The notes beneath the pieces are model-generated. The model ran no database searches. It had not been told where the DNA came from and worked only from the letters and a program-made list of their open reading frames with translations. Positions 1 through 9,398 of a DNA stretch of 47,625 bases are shown one piece after another (within the stretch, counting starts at the first letter, position 1; every line of letters begins with the position of its first letter). Source of the stretch: Spirochaetaceae bacterium. GTDB lineage: Bacteria > Spirochaetota > Spirochaetia > Treponematales > Breznakiellaceae. A program made the position numbers and the translations under genes. The DNA is taken from assembly GCA_031277165.1 (NCBI GenBank), contig JAISLT010000054.1, positions 1 to 47,625 on the forward strand, read 5' to 3'.

Positions 1-41
<41 letters not shown>

Positions 42-100
42 AAAAACCGTGCCAAGTCAGGCGAATTTTGAGTAAAAATTACAAAAAAATCGTTACTTTT

Positions 101-157
101 TTCCGGCCCTTGCCACATGGGGAAAGTGTATCATGCGGGGAAAGGAAGTGTCAAGGC
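101..157. repeat. Dispersed 57-base repeat, copy 1
   Basis: This stretch closely matches 34735-34792. Both run from TTCCGGCC through TGCCACATGGGG and GCGGGGAAAG to AAGGC, differing at a few positions and by two G residues. The second copy lies between a leucine-rich-repeat gene and an Rpn-type nuclease remnant. The two copies suggest a duplicated promoter or mobile segment. Confidence 0.75.
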
Positions 158-414
158 CAAAAAAGAGTGCCATCCGGCACCGGCGCCTCCTAAAATAGTT
201 TCGCATCAGCTCCTTCTGGAGGGTCTGTTATGATTATACCGGACAGATATTGATGGGGCAAAAAAGCTTGCGGAGTACTTGAATTTTTCTTACCGATGGG
301 GGACATTAGTGTTTATGAAAACCCGAAAAGCATACTGACAAACTGGACCCAGCTTCTCAACCCTTTCGCGCATGTTCTGTTTTATGTTCTTTTATTCGAA
401 AGTCTGGTTTAATA

Positions 415-435
415 CCCCGGAGCTCTGCTCCGGGG
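415..435. terminator. Perfect hairpin after a short open frame
   Basis: CCCCGGAGC and GCTCCGGGG form a 9-bp stem with a 3-base loop, three bases after the stop codon of the short frame ending at 412. A T-rich run follows only after about 13 bases, so it is not a textbook intrinsic terminator. Confidence 0.45.
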
Positions 436-652
436 AGGCTCATCAGTTTTTTAAAACGAGATCTCGAAATCGGGGCTAATATTTGTCCAAAAATCCCTTC
501 TGAATCTGTGAAAATCCCCTTAATCTATGGACATACATTCTTAACCTGTTGACACTGGTATGCTTTGGCTGCAATGTGAATAGGCATCCCAAGATACAAC
601 AGGGCCGGTACGGCACATCGCTGTACCCGTTAAAACAAAAAGCCGCGGTTCC

Positions 653-3403
653 CTATAGCCGGGGATCCACCGCCTCGTTTTCCAGGGCCAAAACCGCAAA
701 GACACATTCGTGCGGGCGGTGAAAGGGTTCCCGCCGGACAAAACGTTCCAGGGATTCCTGGCCTAAGGCAAACTCCGCCAGGGCGAGGCGGCGTTTTTTC
801 GCCAGGGAACGGCGGCGCAGGCGCTCCAGTTTTTCGGGGACCGTATATTCGGGGCCGTAGATGATCCGCAGGTATTCCCGGCCCCGGCATTTGACCGCGG
901 GCTGGAGGAGTTCCGTCCCCCGGCGGGCGATAAAATCCAGGGGCTTTACCACCATGCCTTCCCCGCCGGAACCGGTCAGGTGCAGCCACCAGTCCGCCGC
1001 CGCGGCGGCAGATCGTTCATCGTTTAAATCAACGGTGATATGATTGGTGGCGATAAACAGGGGATCCGCGCCGGTCATGTATTGCCGGATCATTTCCAGA
1101 TGATAAAGGTGGTTTTCGCCGTTCCAGGCTTTGCCTTCGGTGGCAAGAATATGGAAAGGGGCGATGCGGTAGTCTTCTATTGAAGAAACGTTCCAGCAGT
1201 ACCGGCGGTAGGCGCCGGTATAACGGTCAAGACATTCCTTCCGCTGTTCAAACCGTTCCAGCGCAGCGGCGATATTCATGTCCGCGGGCGGGCCTCCCGG
1301 TTTTTCGGGGGATGCCGGCGGCGCATCCGGCGGCCCGTCCCCTGCCGGTCCCTGAACGGCAAGGGCCTCTTTCAACGCGGCGATACCCGCGGCAAGGCCG
1401 TCCCTGCCGGCCCTTCCCGCCGGTGCGTACTGTTCCAGAAGAAGGGCCCTGGCCTTGGCGGACCATGGCATCAGTTCCGTGTCCAGACATACCCAAGCGG
1501 TATTGAACCGTTCCCAAAACCCGGTACTTTCAAGGACATTCCGCAGACGCTCCAGGATGGCGTCTTCTGTCCCGGTGTTTGCCCCGGCCTGTGCCCCGGA
1601 AAATGCCGAAGCACCGGAGAACCCGAAAGAATGCGGGTCAAAAAAATGCCGGCCCGTCCGGGTATAGATGATGCCGGAGGAACCATCGGTTACGCCGAAA
1701 CGTTCAGCCGCGGTTTGCCCGGTCCGGCACAGGACGATGACCGCCCTGGAGCCCATGTGTTTTTCCTCGCAGACCACGCGGTCCAGGCCGGCTTTGCGAT
1801 AGTAGGCAAAGGCCTCGGCGGGGTGTTCGAGGAATTCCGGCAGGGCGCTGGTTTTGCATGGGGACATGGTTGGGGGAAGGTAGATGAGCCACCGGGGGTC
1901 CGCGGAGAAGCGGCTCATAATTTCCAGGGCCGCGGCGCTGCTTTCCTCACCAATGATAATGTTGTGGTACAGCCGGGTTTCGATGGCAAGCCGTCCCAGC
2001 AGGTCTTCTATGGCCGGAAGATTCTCGACGCCGGGGAAGGACGGTGCGGCGGGACTTGTCCGGATTTTTTCCGGCGAAGAATCACCGCCGCCGGAAGCGG
2101 CGTCAACGGAAGCGGCATTACCGGGAGAAACAGCGTCATAATCGAGGGGCTTTGCCGGGGCGTAGTATTCCCGGGCCGCCGCCGCCGAAACCACCTCGGC
2201 CTCGGGATAACGGTAGGCGCTGAGGCTGCCGCCGAAGACACAGCCCGTGTCGATACAGACGGTGTTGTTCAAGAAGCGCGGCTCCCTGGACGGAACGTGG
2301 CCGTAGACCACCAGGGCCTTACCCCGGTATTCCCCGGCCCAGTTGAGCCGTACCGGAAGACCGAACTCATCGGTTTCGCCGGTGGTGTCGCCGTACAGAC
2401 AAAAGGCCCGCACCCGGTCGGAACTTCTGCCCTGCCAGCTTTCCTTTAGTCCCGCGTGGCTTACCACAAGCCGTCCCCGGTCAAGCACATAGTGGCTTAC
2501 CAGGCCGTCTAGGAATACCCGTACCCGTTCGACAAATTCGGGGCTTTCCCCCTCCAGTTGTGAAAGGGTGATGTCAAGGCCGTGGCTTGGTTTTAGCTCC
2601 GCACCCCGGAGGCAGCGTAGAAGCTTTACATCGTGGTTGCCGGGTATGCAGAGGGCGCTCCCCGCGCCGGTCATGTTCATCACCAGCCGCAGTACCTCCG
2701 GGTTTTTCGGCCCCCGGTCGCAGAGGTCCCCCAGAAAGATCGCCCGCCGGTTTGCCGGAGGCAGGGCGGCGCAGGCGGCCCGGTCCACGGCGTAACCCAG
2801 CTTTTCCAGCAGCGCGCAGAGTTCGTCGTAACAGCCGTGGACATCGCCGATGATGTCGAAGGGACCGGCCTCGTCTTTTTTGTCATTCCAGAGTTTCGTC
2901 CGCACAATTTCCGCCGCGGCCGCTTCTTCGGGGCTGGTAAAGGTGTACACGAAACGAAAGCCCTCTTTCCGCAGATGTTTGATACTCCGCTGCAATTCCC
3001 GGGCGTGGTTCTGCACCACCCGGGGGCCGAAGTTCCGGTCCGGCCGCGCTTTGTTCCGCTCGATGCAGAGGGATTGGGGCATATCGAAGACGATGGCCGC
3101 GGCCAGCACGTTCTGTTCCCTTGCAAGGCGCAGCACCACGTCCCGGGCTTTTTTCTGGACATTGGTCGCGTCGATGACGGTAAGCCGGCCCGCCTCAAGC
3201 CGCTTTCCGGCAACATAGTACAGGCTGTCGAAGGCGGCGGTGGTGGCGCTTTGATCCGTCTCGTCATCCGAAACAAGGCCGCGAAAAAAATCGGAACTGA
3301 GGATCTCCGTGGGCCGGAAATGGGTTTTGGCGAAGGTGGATTTGCCGCTCCCCGATGCGCCGACCAGGGCCACGAGGCAGAGTTCGGGTACTTCTACGCG
3401 CAT
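653..3403 (-). CDS. pnkp: Polynucleotide kinase-phosphatase-ligase Pnkp (RNA repair)
   Basis: This 916-residue protein has the three domains of bacterial Pnkp in order. The N-terminal 5'-OH kinase has a P-loop, GASGSGKST, at 15-23. A binuclear metallophosphoesterase follows, with DIIGDVHG at 183-190, GDLCDRG near 225-231 and GNHD at 255-258. The C-terminal ligase/adenylyltransferase has its nucleotidyl lysine in EEKHMGSRAV (K548). In known systems Pnkp heals and, together with Hen1, seals broken RNA such as cleaved tRNA. Its start overlaps the end of hen1 by 10 bases, so the two are translationally coupled. Two low-complexity Pro/Ala/Gly-rich inserts lie near residues 425-458 and 690-720, longer than I expect for the family. 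No key motif is missing. Confidence 0.93.
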   Translation of the reverse strand: MRVEVPELCLVALVGASGSGKSTFAKTHFRPTEILSSDFFRGLVSDDETDQSATTAAFDSLYYVAGKRLEAGRLTVIDATNVQKKARDVVLRLAREQNVLAAAIVFDMPQSLCIERNKARPDRNFGPRVVQNHARELQRSIKHLRKEGFRFVYTFTSPEEAAAAEIVRTKLWNDKKDEAGPFDIIGDVHGCYDELCALLEKLGYAVDRAACAALPPANRRAIFLGDLCDRGPKNPEVLRLVMNMTGAGSALCIPGNHDVKLLRCLRGAELKPSHGLDITLSQLEGESPEFVERVRVFLDGLVSHYVLDRGRLVVSHAGLKESWQGRSSDRVRAFCLYGDTTGETDEFGLPVRLNWAGEYRGKALVVYGHVPSREPRFLNNTVCIDTGCVFGGSLSAYRYPEAEVVSAAAAREYYAPAKPLDYDAVSPGNAASVDAASGGGDSSPEKIRTSPAAPSFPGVENLPAIEDLLGRLAIETRLYHNIIIGEESSAAALEIMSRFSADPRWLIYLPPTMSPCKTSALPEFLEHPAEAFAYYRKAGLDRVVCEEKHMGSRAVIVLCRTGQTAAERFGVTDGSSGIIYTRTGRHFFDPHSFGFSGASAFSGAQAGANTGTEDAILERLRNVLESTGFWERFNTAWVCLDTELMPWSAKARALLLEQYAPAGRAGRDGLAAGIAALKEALAVQGPAGDGPPDAPPASPEKPGGPPADMNIAAALERFEQRKECLDRYTGAYRRYCWNVSSIEDYRIAPFHILATEGKAWNGENHLYHLEMIRQYMTGADPLFIATNHITVDLNDERSAAAAADWWLHLTGSGGEGMVVKPLDFIARRGTELLQPAVKCRGREYLRIIYGPEYTVPEKLERLRRRSLAKKRRLALAEFALGQESLERFVRREPFHRPHECVFAVLALENEAVDPRL

Positions 3404-4917
3404 GGGGAACTCCGGGGAAGATCCGATCTTTCAAACACCCCCATTTGTGTCGGCGGTCCCAGTTTTTCATCGGCCTCGCCTACATCCTCAAAGGAAACAT
3501 CGTATCCGTAGCGCCGGGCGGTTTCCCCCGCCCAGGATTGAAACCGGCTGCGGTCCCACTCAAAGCGGTGGTCACTATGGCGGAAATGGGACATACCGTA
3601 GATAGGGTTGTATTCAACATTAGGGGTACTGATCACCACCAGAGCCGGCCGGGCGTCGCCGAAGACAAGCGCCGCCAGGGTATCAAGCCGGTTTTCGTCC
3701 AGGTGTTCAATTACCTCCACCAGCGCGGCGGCATCATAGCCCCTGAACCGCTTGTCCCGGTAGGTCACGGAACTATGAAAGAGGGAGATTTGTTTTTGCC
3801 GGGCCTCGGGCAGCCGGTCAATTTTTAATTTGTCCCGGGCCCGTTCCAGCGCCGTCCGGGAAACGTCAACCCCGGCAATGCGGGTAATGTTTTTTTCTTT
3901 TGACAAAAGCCGCAGCAGATTTCCCTCCCCGCAGCCCAGGTCTATTACCGATTCGGCGCCGCTTTTTTTTATCGCCCCGAGGACCGCTTCCAGCCGCAGG
4001 GTATTCAGCCGCGGACGGATTGCTTTTGCCGGCTCAGCATCAGCAGTATCCGCAACAGCATCAGCCGCATTTGCGGCGGTCAGCGCATAGTAATCCTGTT
4101 CCGCCGCATCCGCAAGGTTAAAGCCGGCGGCAATTCCCTCCGCATCCGCAGCCGGCGCTTCTGCAGAAGAAAATGCTCCTACGGTCCCTTCGCCGTTATC
4201 CAGCCGGTCCAGGGCGTCCCGGGCCAGGCTCCCCAGATTTTTGAAATAACGGCGGGCGATCAGGGCCTTTTCAGGATGATCCTGAAGCCAGCCCTTGCCG
4301 TGGCTGAGGAGTTTGTCAACTTCATCTTCCCCAACCCAGTAATGTTTATGCCGGTCAAAGACAGGAATAAGCACGTAAATATGATTGAGCAAATCCCGGA
4401 GCCGCAGCGTCCCCCGGAGCCTAAGGTTGATATAGGGACTGTTCCCCCATTCGGAAAACTCTTCGTCAAGCGGGGGCGCCTCTTCGGTGTGGACCTCGTA
4501 ACCCAGGGGTTCAAACAACAGTTCCGGCAGAATGCCCCGGCAGGGCAGCATAAAAAGGCCTGCGCTTAAGTCCAGCGGTGTATCCGCCAGTGCCTGTTTT
4601 TTGGCGCATCTTCCGGACATGGCCGTTCCGTACACCGCGGATATGGCGGTGCTCATAAAAGAAGAACACACATAGGGCCGGTCGTTTACATAATCGAAGA
4701 TGCCGCCGGGCCTCGCCCCCTTCCTGCCCCGGACCAAATCCAGGGGGTCAATGTCGAGGAGCAGCGCGGCGGTGCAGCGTTCAGGCCCAACCTCGGGATG
4801 AAACACATGGACCCGCCCAAAGCTCAGTTCCGCAGTCTGGGGCCTCGCCGGATTCTTGTGGAGCAGGTATCCCAAATCGGCGGGGTTTTCGCCGGCATAG
4901 GTAATGGTGAACAGCAT
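3394..4917 (-). CDS. hen1: 3'-terminal RNA ribose 2'-O-methyltransferase Hen1
   Basis: This 507-residue protein has the bacterial Hen1 layout. The N-terminal region (about 1-230) is the one that activates the Pnkp ligase. An Ala/Glu-rich linker (about 240-300) follows, then a Mn-dependent SAM methyltransferase with DLGCGEGN at 326-333, EVIEHLD at 401-407 (metal-binding Glu/His), TPNVEYN at 431-437 and HSDHRFEW at 447-454. In the known pathway it methylates the 2'-OH at a break, so the repaired RNA resists being cut again. It is the first gene of a hen1-pnkp pair. A TATAAT box (4924-4929) lies just 6 bases before the ATG, suggesting a leaderless transcript. Confidence 0.93.
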   Translation of the reverse strand: MLFTITYAGENPADLGYLLHKNPARPQTAELSFGRVHVFHPEVGPERCTAALLLDIDPLDLVRGRKGARPGGIFDYVNDRPYVCSSFMSTAISAVYGTAMSGRCAKKQALADTPLDLSAGLFMLPCRGILPELLFEPLGYEVHTEEAPPLDEEFSEWGNSPYINLRLRGTLRLRDLLNHIYVLIPVFDRHKHYWVGEDEVDKLLSHGKGWLQDHPEKALIARRYFKNLGSLARDALDRLDNGEGTVGAFSSAEAPAADAEGIAAGFNLADAAEQDYYALTAANAADAVADTADAEPAKAIRPRLNTLRLEAVLGAIKKSGAESVIDLGCGEGNLLRLLSKEKNITRIAGVDVSRTALERARDKLKIDRLPEARQKQISLFHSSVTYRDKRFRGYDAAALVEVIEHLDENRLDTLAALVFGDARPALVVISTPNVEYNPIYGMSHFRHSDHRFEWDRSRFQSWAGETARRYGYDVSFEDVGEADEKLGPPTQMGVFERSDLPRSSPCA

Positions 4918-4923
4918 ACGGGG

Positions 4924-4929
4924 ATTATA
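4924..4929 (-). promoter_or_regulatory. -10 box six bases before hen1 start
   Basis: On the minus strand TATAAT is followed by six bases and then the hen1 ATG. No good -35 hexamer is visible 16-18 bases upstream. If used, transcription would begin at about the A of the start codon. Confidence 0.5.
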
Positions 4930-4985
4930 GCCTGTGGTCCGCCTTGGTTTCTACGGCGCAGGATTCGCAGGCCGATGACGAACAC

Positions 4986-5007
4986 AAGCGGGGGAATGCG
5001 CCCGCTT
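4986..5007 (-). terminator. Hairpin overlapping phoB stop codon
   Basis: AAGCGGG and CCCGCTT form a 7-bp stem with an 8-base loop that begins within the phoB stop. There is no U-run after it, so termination is uncertain, but its position between phoB and the hen1 promoter fits an operon end. Confidence 0.4.
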
Positions 5008-5725
5008 ATTCCGCTTCCTTAAACCGGTACCCCACTCCGCGGATTGTTTCGATCATCTCCCCGGCCTTGCCCAGTTTCTTTCGAAGGGCCAGAACCTGTA
5101 CGTCCACGGAACGATCCGTCACGGGGTAATCGGGGCCATGGACGGCGGAAATAATCCGGTTCCGGGAAAACACAATGTCCGGGTGCGACATAAAATGCAG
5201 GAGCATGGCAAATTCCGTGGCGGAAAGTTCCAGGGCTTTGCCTTCCCAGGAAACTTCATGCCGCAGGGTATCCAGGGTAAGTTTTCCCGCCCGCCACAGT
5301 TCCCTGCCGGCGCCATCCCCGGATGACTTCGCTTCCTCAATCCTCCGCAGGGCCGCCCGGATCCGGGCAATAAGCACCCGGGGGCTGTAGGGTTTTACCA
5401 CATAGTCGTCTGCCCCCAGCTCCAGGCCCGCCACAATATCCGGATCCTCCCCCTTGGCCGTGGCAAGAATAACGGGAATTCCCTTAAACCGGGCCTCGGC
5501 CTTGATCTTCTTAAGGGTCTTAAGGCCGTCCATGCCCGGAAGCATTATGTCCAGAATTATGCAGTCCGCCCCGTGGGCTTCCAAAAGTCCCAGGCCGTCT
5601 TCCCCCGTGGCGGCCCTTTGGAGCTTCCAGCCTTCGCCGGAAAAGGCCAGGGCAAGCATTTCCTGAATTTCCGGATCATCCTCGATGATCAATACAACCG
5701 CCTTGTCCACCGCCGCCTTATCCAT
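5006..5725 (-). CDS. phoB: PhoB-type response regulator
   Basis: This 239-residue OmpR/PhoB-family regulator has an N-terminal receiver domain with acidic residues E15, D16 and D17, phosphoacceptor D59 (in ILDIMLPGMDG) and conserved K111. A C-terminal winged-helix DNA-binding domain ends in VDVQVLALRKKLG and IRGVGYRF. It is the last gene of the pst-phoU cluster and starts 2 bases after phoU ends. It most likely controls the phosphate regulon. No PhoR kinase is encoded nearby, so its partner must be elsewhere or absent. Confidence 0.88.
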   Translation of the reverse strand: MDKAAVDKAVVLIIEDDPEIQEMLALAFSGEGWKLQRAATGEDGLGLLEAHGADCIILDIMLPGMDGLKTLKKIKAEARFKGIPVILATAKGEDPDIVAGLELGADDYVVKPYSPRVLIARIRAALRRIEEAKSSGDGAGRELWRAGKLTLDTLRHEVSWEGKALELSATEFAMLLHFMSHPDIVFSRNRIISAVHGPDYPVTDRSVDVQVLALRKKLGKAGEMIETIRGVGYRFKEAE

Positions 5726-5727
5726 GA

Positions 5728-6390
5728 TTATTTGTTAAGCTCTTCGTGTTTACTTTCGATCATATAAATTATCGCTTCGCAGATGTTGGTAATGTGGTCC
5801 CCCAGCCGTTCAAGATCCCCCGATGTATGAAGAAACCGCAGGGCCTTTTTTAAAAGTTCCGGCTGTTTTTTCATCAGCCTTAGCATCTCCTCGGAAAGGG
5901 CCTTATGTTCGCCGTCAATAAGATCGTCCATGGCGGCGGCCCTGCGGGCGGCCTGTGGATCCTGTTTTAGGTACGCCGAAACAGAAAGGCGGATCATCTC
6001 TTGGCCGGTCTTTACCATCCGTTCCAGATGTTCCACCGCCCGGAACGACGCCTTGCCCGAAAGCTTTATCGCCGTCTTTGCCAAGTGTACCGCAAGATCC
6101 CCCGCCCTTTCAAGGTTTACGGTGATCTTTAGCATGGTAAAAATTTCCCTAAGGTCCCTGGCCACGGGCTGCTGGGTGGCAATAAGTATAACCACGGCGT
6201 CTTCTATTTGAAGCTGCATTGAATTAACCGTCCCATCGGACTCCTTGACGGCCCTGGCCAATTCCGTGTCGTTATTCTGCAGGGCCGTAAAGGCCTTGCC
6301 CAGGGCTTCTTCAACCAGGGATGACATTACCAGAATATTGTGCCGTGCCCTGTCCAGTTCTTCTGCAAAAAGTATGCGTTTGTTTTCCAT
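5728..6390 (-). CDS. phoU: Phosphate signalling protein PhoU
   Basis: This 220-residue all-helical protein has two PhoU repeats. The first includes RARHNILVMSSLVEEALGKA and the acidic stretch DGTVNSMQLQIEDA; the second contains the MDDLIDGEHKAL and RLGDHITNICE segments typical of PhoU metal-binding helices. PhoU links the Pst transporter to PhoR/PhoB signalling and limits phosphate uptake. It lies between pstB and phoB with 2-base gaps on both sides. Confidence 0.93.
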   Translation of the reverse strand: MENKRILFAEELDRARHNILVMSSLVEEALGKAFTALQNNDTELARAVKESDGTVNSMQLQIEDAVVILIATQQPVARDLREIFTMLKITVNLERAGDLAVHLAKTAIKLSGKASFRAVEHLERMVKTGQEMIRLSVSAYLKQDPQAARRAAAMDDLIDGEHKALSEEMLRLMKKQPELLKKALRFLHTSGDLERLGDHITNICEAIIYMIESKHEELNK

Positions 6391-6392
6391 AA

Positions 6393-7148
6393 TTATCCAA
6401 ATCTCCCGGAAATATAATCCTCGGTCCGTTTGTCCCGGGGATTGGTAAAAAGCGTCTTGGTGTCGTTGTGTTCGATAAGCTCCCCCAAAAGAAAAAACGC
6501 CGTCCTATCGCTTACCCGTGCGGCCTGGTGCATCGCATGGGTTACAATGATAATGCTGTATTCTTTTTTTAATTCCCCGATAAGTTCTTCTATTTTGCCG
6601 GTGGCAATCGGATCCAGGGCGCTGGTCGGTTCGTCCATTAAAATAATCTCCGGTTCCATGGCGATGCTGCGGGCAATGCAGAGCCGCTGCTGCTGGCCCC
6701 CGGAAAGGCTTAGGGCGGATCGTCTCTGCCGGTCCTTGACTTCTTCCCATAGGGCGGCCTTGGTCAGGGATAGTTCCACCACCTCTTCCAGCTTCCGCCG
6801 GTTCCGCAGGCCCTGCATTCTTTTTCCATAGGCCACATTGTCGAAGATACTCATATTAAACGGATTAGGCTTTTGGAATACCATGCCCACCCGGGTCCGC
6901 AGTTCCGTCACATCCAGGCCGCCGTATATGTCCTCTCCGTCAAGCAGAACGCTTCCGGTAACCCGGCAGGAAGGGATAAGATCGTTCATCCGGTTTAGGA
7001 TCCGGATGAATGTTGATTTACCGCACCCCGAAGGACCTATCAGGGCGGAAACTTCCCGGCGGGCCAGGATAAAATTGATGTTTTTTAGGGCCTGAAAATC
7101 GCCGTAGAAAAGATCCAGGCCGGAAACTTCAATCTTGTTGTCCTTCAT
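6393..7148 (-). CDS. pstB: Phosphate ABC transporter ATP-binding protein PstB
   Basis: This 251-residue ABC ATPase carries Walker [10 protein letters not shown] at 38-46, the LSGGQQQRL signature, Walker B IILMDEP and the switch His in [13 protein letters not shown]. The family-specific segment [11 protein letters not shown] after Walker A identifies PstB. It powers phosphate import through PstC and PstA. Its ATG overlaps the pstA stop (ATGA), so translation is likely coupled. Confidence 0.96.
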   Translation of the reverse strand: MKDNKIEVSGLDLFYGDFQALKNINFILARREVSALIGPSGCGKSTFIRILNRMNDLIPSCRVTGSVLLDGEDIYGGLDVTELRTRVGMVFQKPNPFNMSIFDNVAYGKRMQGLRNRRKLEEVVELSLTKAALWEEVKDRQRRSALSLSGGQQQRLCIARSIAMEPEIILMDEPTSALDPIATGKIEELIGELKKEYSIIIVTHAMHQAARVSDRTAFFLLGELIEHNDTKTLFTNPRDKRTEDYISGRFG

Positions 7149-7984
7149 TCATTTCCTCCCATTCGCCGTCTAAAGGCCCAGGTAATTATCTTTGTCGCCG
7201 TGTTGATCACCAAAACCAGGATAATAAGAACCGCGGCGGTGGCAAAGGCAATGCCAAAGTCTTCGGGGTTAATTGCCTCTTTTGTTAAATAGTACAGATG
7301 GATGGTCAAGGTGCGGCCCGATTCAAAGATAGACCGGGGAAGGTTCCGGGTAATTCCCACCGTAAGAAGCACCGGGGCGGACTCGCCCACCACCCTGCCC
7401 ACCGCCAGGATTGCCGAGGTAACAATCCCCGGCAGAGCCGGGGGAATAACCACAAAAAAGATCGTTTGAAATTTTGCCGCCCCCAGGGAAAAGCTGCCTT
7501 CCCGAAAGGAACCGGGGATGGTTTTAAGGGACTCTTCCACGGTACGTATAATTACCGGAAGTATCATGATGCTAAGGGTAAGGGCTCCGGCGATGATCGA
7601 TTGGCCGAATTTAAAAACCCGGCAGAACATTAGGAGCCCAAAAAGACCGTAGATGATCGACGGAATCCCCGCCAGGGTTTCGATGGCAAGGCGGAGCAGC
7701 CGTATCAGGGGGGTATTACCGGAATACTCGTTGAGGAATACCGCCGTTACTATTCCCACCGGCAGGGCTATCAAGAGGGAGACCATGGCCACATAAAAGG
7801 TGGTAAGGACCATGGGAAAGACGCCCCCCTCTTCCGCGGATTTAAAAATAAAGGAAAGATTAAAAAACCCCGCCGATTGGAAAAGGATATAGGCCAGCAG
7901 TGAAAGCAAAATCCCCGCCACCACCGCAAGGCTTACCGCCATAATTCCGTAGAGAAGACCATCCTGGACTTTGCGCAGCTTCAT
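7145..7984 (-). CDS. pstA: Phosphate ABC transporter permease PstA
   Basis: This inner-membrane permease has about six transmembrane segments and the BPD transport signature region near [20 protein letters not shown]. It forms the phosphate channel with PstC. An ATG at 7984 (279 aa) is preferred over an upstream in-frame GTG at 8017 (290 aa). The ATG forms an ATGA overlap with a 17-codon mini-ORF that itself overlaps the pstC stop. The start remains uncertain by 11 codons. Confidence 0.92.
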   Translation of the reverse strand: MKLRKVQDGLLYGIMAVSLAVVAGILLSLLAYILFQSAGFFNLSFIFKSAEEGGVFPMVLTTFYVAMVSLLIALPVGIVTAVFLNEYSGNTPLIRLLRLAIETLAGIPSIIYGLFGLLMFCRVFKFGQSIIAGALTLSIMILPVIIRTVEESLKTIPGSFREGSFSLGAAKFQTIFFVVIPPALPGIVTSAILAVGRVVGESAPVLLTVGITRNLPRSIFESGRTLTIHLYYLTKEAINPEDFGIAFATAAVLIILVLVINTATKIITWAFRRRMGGNE

Positions 7985-8034
7985 ACCAGGCCGCTCTTCT
8001 GCGGCCCCGGGGGGCACGCGGTGAACAGTTTCAT
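7981..8034 (-). other. 17-codon mini-ORF bridging pstC and pstA
   Basis: The minus strand holds an ATG that overlaps the pstC stop (ATGA). It opens a 17-codon frame ([17 protein letters not shown]) whose stop overlaps the pstA ATG, again as ATGA. It may pass ribosomes from pstC to pstA, or be the original pstA start displaced by a frameshift. Confidence 0.35.
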
Positions 8035-9224
8035 AGTTCCTCCGTTTTTGGTTTTACCAGCAGGATTAGACTGTTAAGGATCATGATAAGGACAAACAAC
8101 ACCACCCCTATGGAAAAGAGCATTTCGCTGTGCCGGCCTTCGGCGTAGCCCATCTCCAGGGCAATGGTGGCGGTAAGGGTCCGGATGCTGTCGGTAAGCC
8201 CCCGGATAAGCTGGGGGGAGTTTCCCGCCACAAGGATCACCGCCATGGTTTCTCCCACGGCCCGGGAAATACCCAGAATTACCCCGGCCATTATCCCGGA
8301 TTTTGCGTGGGGCAGCGCCGCCGCCCAGGCGGTCTGCATTTTGCTTGCCCCCAGAGAAAGGCTTGCCTCCCGTATGGAAAGGGGGACGGCCCTAAGGGAT
8401 GTTTCCGAAATGGTAATAACCGTGGGCAGAATCATTACCCCAAGAACTATGGCCGCGGCCAAGAGTCCGTTACCCGACGGTACATGGAAGGAGCTTTTTA
8501 CCCAGGGGACAATGACCATGAGGCCAAAGAATCCGTACACCACCGAGGGAATCCCCGCCAGCAGTTCTATGCCGCCTCTAATAAAAGAGGCGGGCCCGGG
8601 GGGGACAAATTCCGCAAGAAAAACCGCGGAAAGGATCGCCAGGGGAAGCCCCAGAAGAATCGCCGCAAAGCTTACAATGATAGTCCCCAGGATCATCGGC
8701 AGAATTCCGTAGAGCTTATTATAGGCCGGTTTCCATTCCAAGCCCGTGATAAACCGGAAAAAACCATAGGGCCGTTCCGGCAGTAAAATGTGGATCTTCG
8801 ACGACATACCCGGCAGAAGTCCCTGGTAGGTCACCGTATAGGTATATGCCTGGGGATAGCTTACCTCGCCCCCTCCGTCGTTTTTAATAAACCTCAGAAC
8901 CTTTTCCGGATCCTTCTCGTTCTTGTCTATGGCAATTGCCAGGATCCCCGAAGTTTCTCCGTTGGAAAAACTAATGTCCACCAGGTCCCTGTCCTGGGGA
9001 ACATTGATGAAAGTCGTGTGGTTCCAATATACCTCGCCGTTGACGGTGATCTCCTCTATCCCCTCGGGAATAATCCGTATTCCCGAAGCGGTGGAAGAAA
9101 CAAAGGGGCCCGTTCCCTGGACAAAAATAAAGATCAAAATAGAGGCCAGCGCCAGCGCCGACGTAAGCGACACGATCCGGAAAAAATAGGTAAAGAAAGT
9201 ATCGATCCGGCGGCGATCCAGCAT
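8031..9224 (-). CDS. pstC: Phosphate ABC transporter permease PstC with large periplasmic insert
   Basis: The C-terminal half is a typical PstC permease: transmembrane segments plus LAGIPSVVYGFFGL and the EASLSLGASKMQTAW motif of the inner-membrane permease fold. Typical PstC is about 300 residues. This one is 397 because roughly 120 hydrophilic residues lie between the first and second membrane spans (about residues 45-170), predicted outside the inner membrane. Start chosen at 9224, since GGGGAGG lies just upstream; an ATG at 9266 would add 14 residues but has no good ribosome site. It is the first gene of the pst cluster. No PstS is adjacent. Confidence 0.9.
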   Translation of the reverse strand: MLDRRRIDTFFTYFFRIVSLTSALALASILIFIFVQGTGPFVSSTASGIRIIPEGIEEITVNGEVYWNHTTFINVPQDRDLVDISFSNGETSGILAIAIDKNEKDPEKVLRFIKNDGGGEVSYPQAYTYTVTYQGLLPGMSSKIHILLPERPYGFFRFITGLEWKPAYNKLYGILPMILGTIIVSFAAILLGLPLAILSAVFLAEFVPPGPASFIRGGIELLAGIPSVVYGFFGLMVIVPWVKSSFHVPSGNGLLAAAIVLGVMILPTVITISETSLRAVPLSIREASLSLGASKMQTAWAAALPHAKSGIMAGVILGISRAVGETMAVILVAGNSPQLIRGLTDSIRTLTATIALEMGYAEGRHSEMLFSIGVVLFVLIMILNSLILLVKPKTEEL

Positions 9225-9305
9225 AAGCCTCCCCGGCGGTTTGCGGCACCCGGCGCAAAATTGCATCTACATCCACGGAGAATGTACATGCGGACAAACC
9301 GCCAA

Positions 9306-9364
9306 GCAGCCCCAGGGGGATTTTGCCGGCCCTTGGCCTTGGAAAATCACCCTCCCTGGGCTGC
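9306..9364 (-). promoter_or_regulatory. Extended stem-loop in the pstC leader
   Basis: GCAGCCC-C-AGGG (9306-9317) pairs with CCCTGGGCTGC (9354-9364) with one bulged base, and GATTTT/AAAATC and GGCC pairs continue inward. It lies between the PHO-box array and pstC, so it would be in the 5' untranslated RNA. No U-run follows; function unknown. Confidence 0.5.
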
Positions 9365-9398
9365 CATTACATAGATGCTGTTACCGTACAAAGATATT

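Noticed and set aside
2633-3511. 292-codon open frame on + strand opposite pnkp
   Set aside because: It is antisense to a complete Pnkp gene with all motifs and reads as low-complexity, GC-rich shadow protein. The same applies to 1631-2449.
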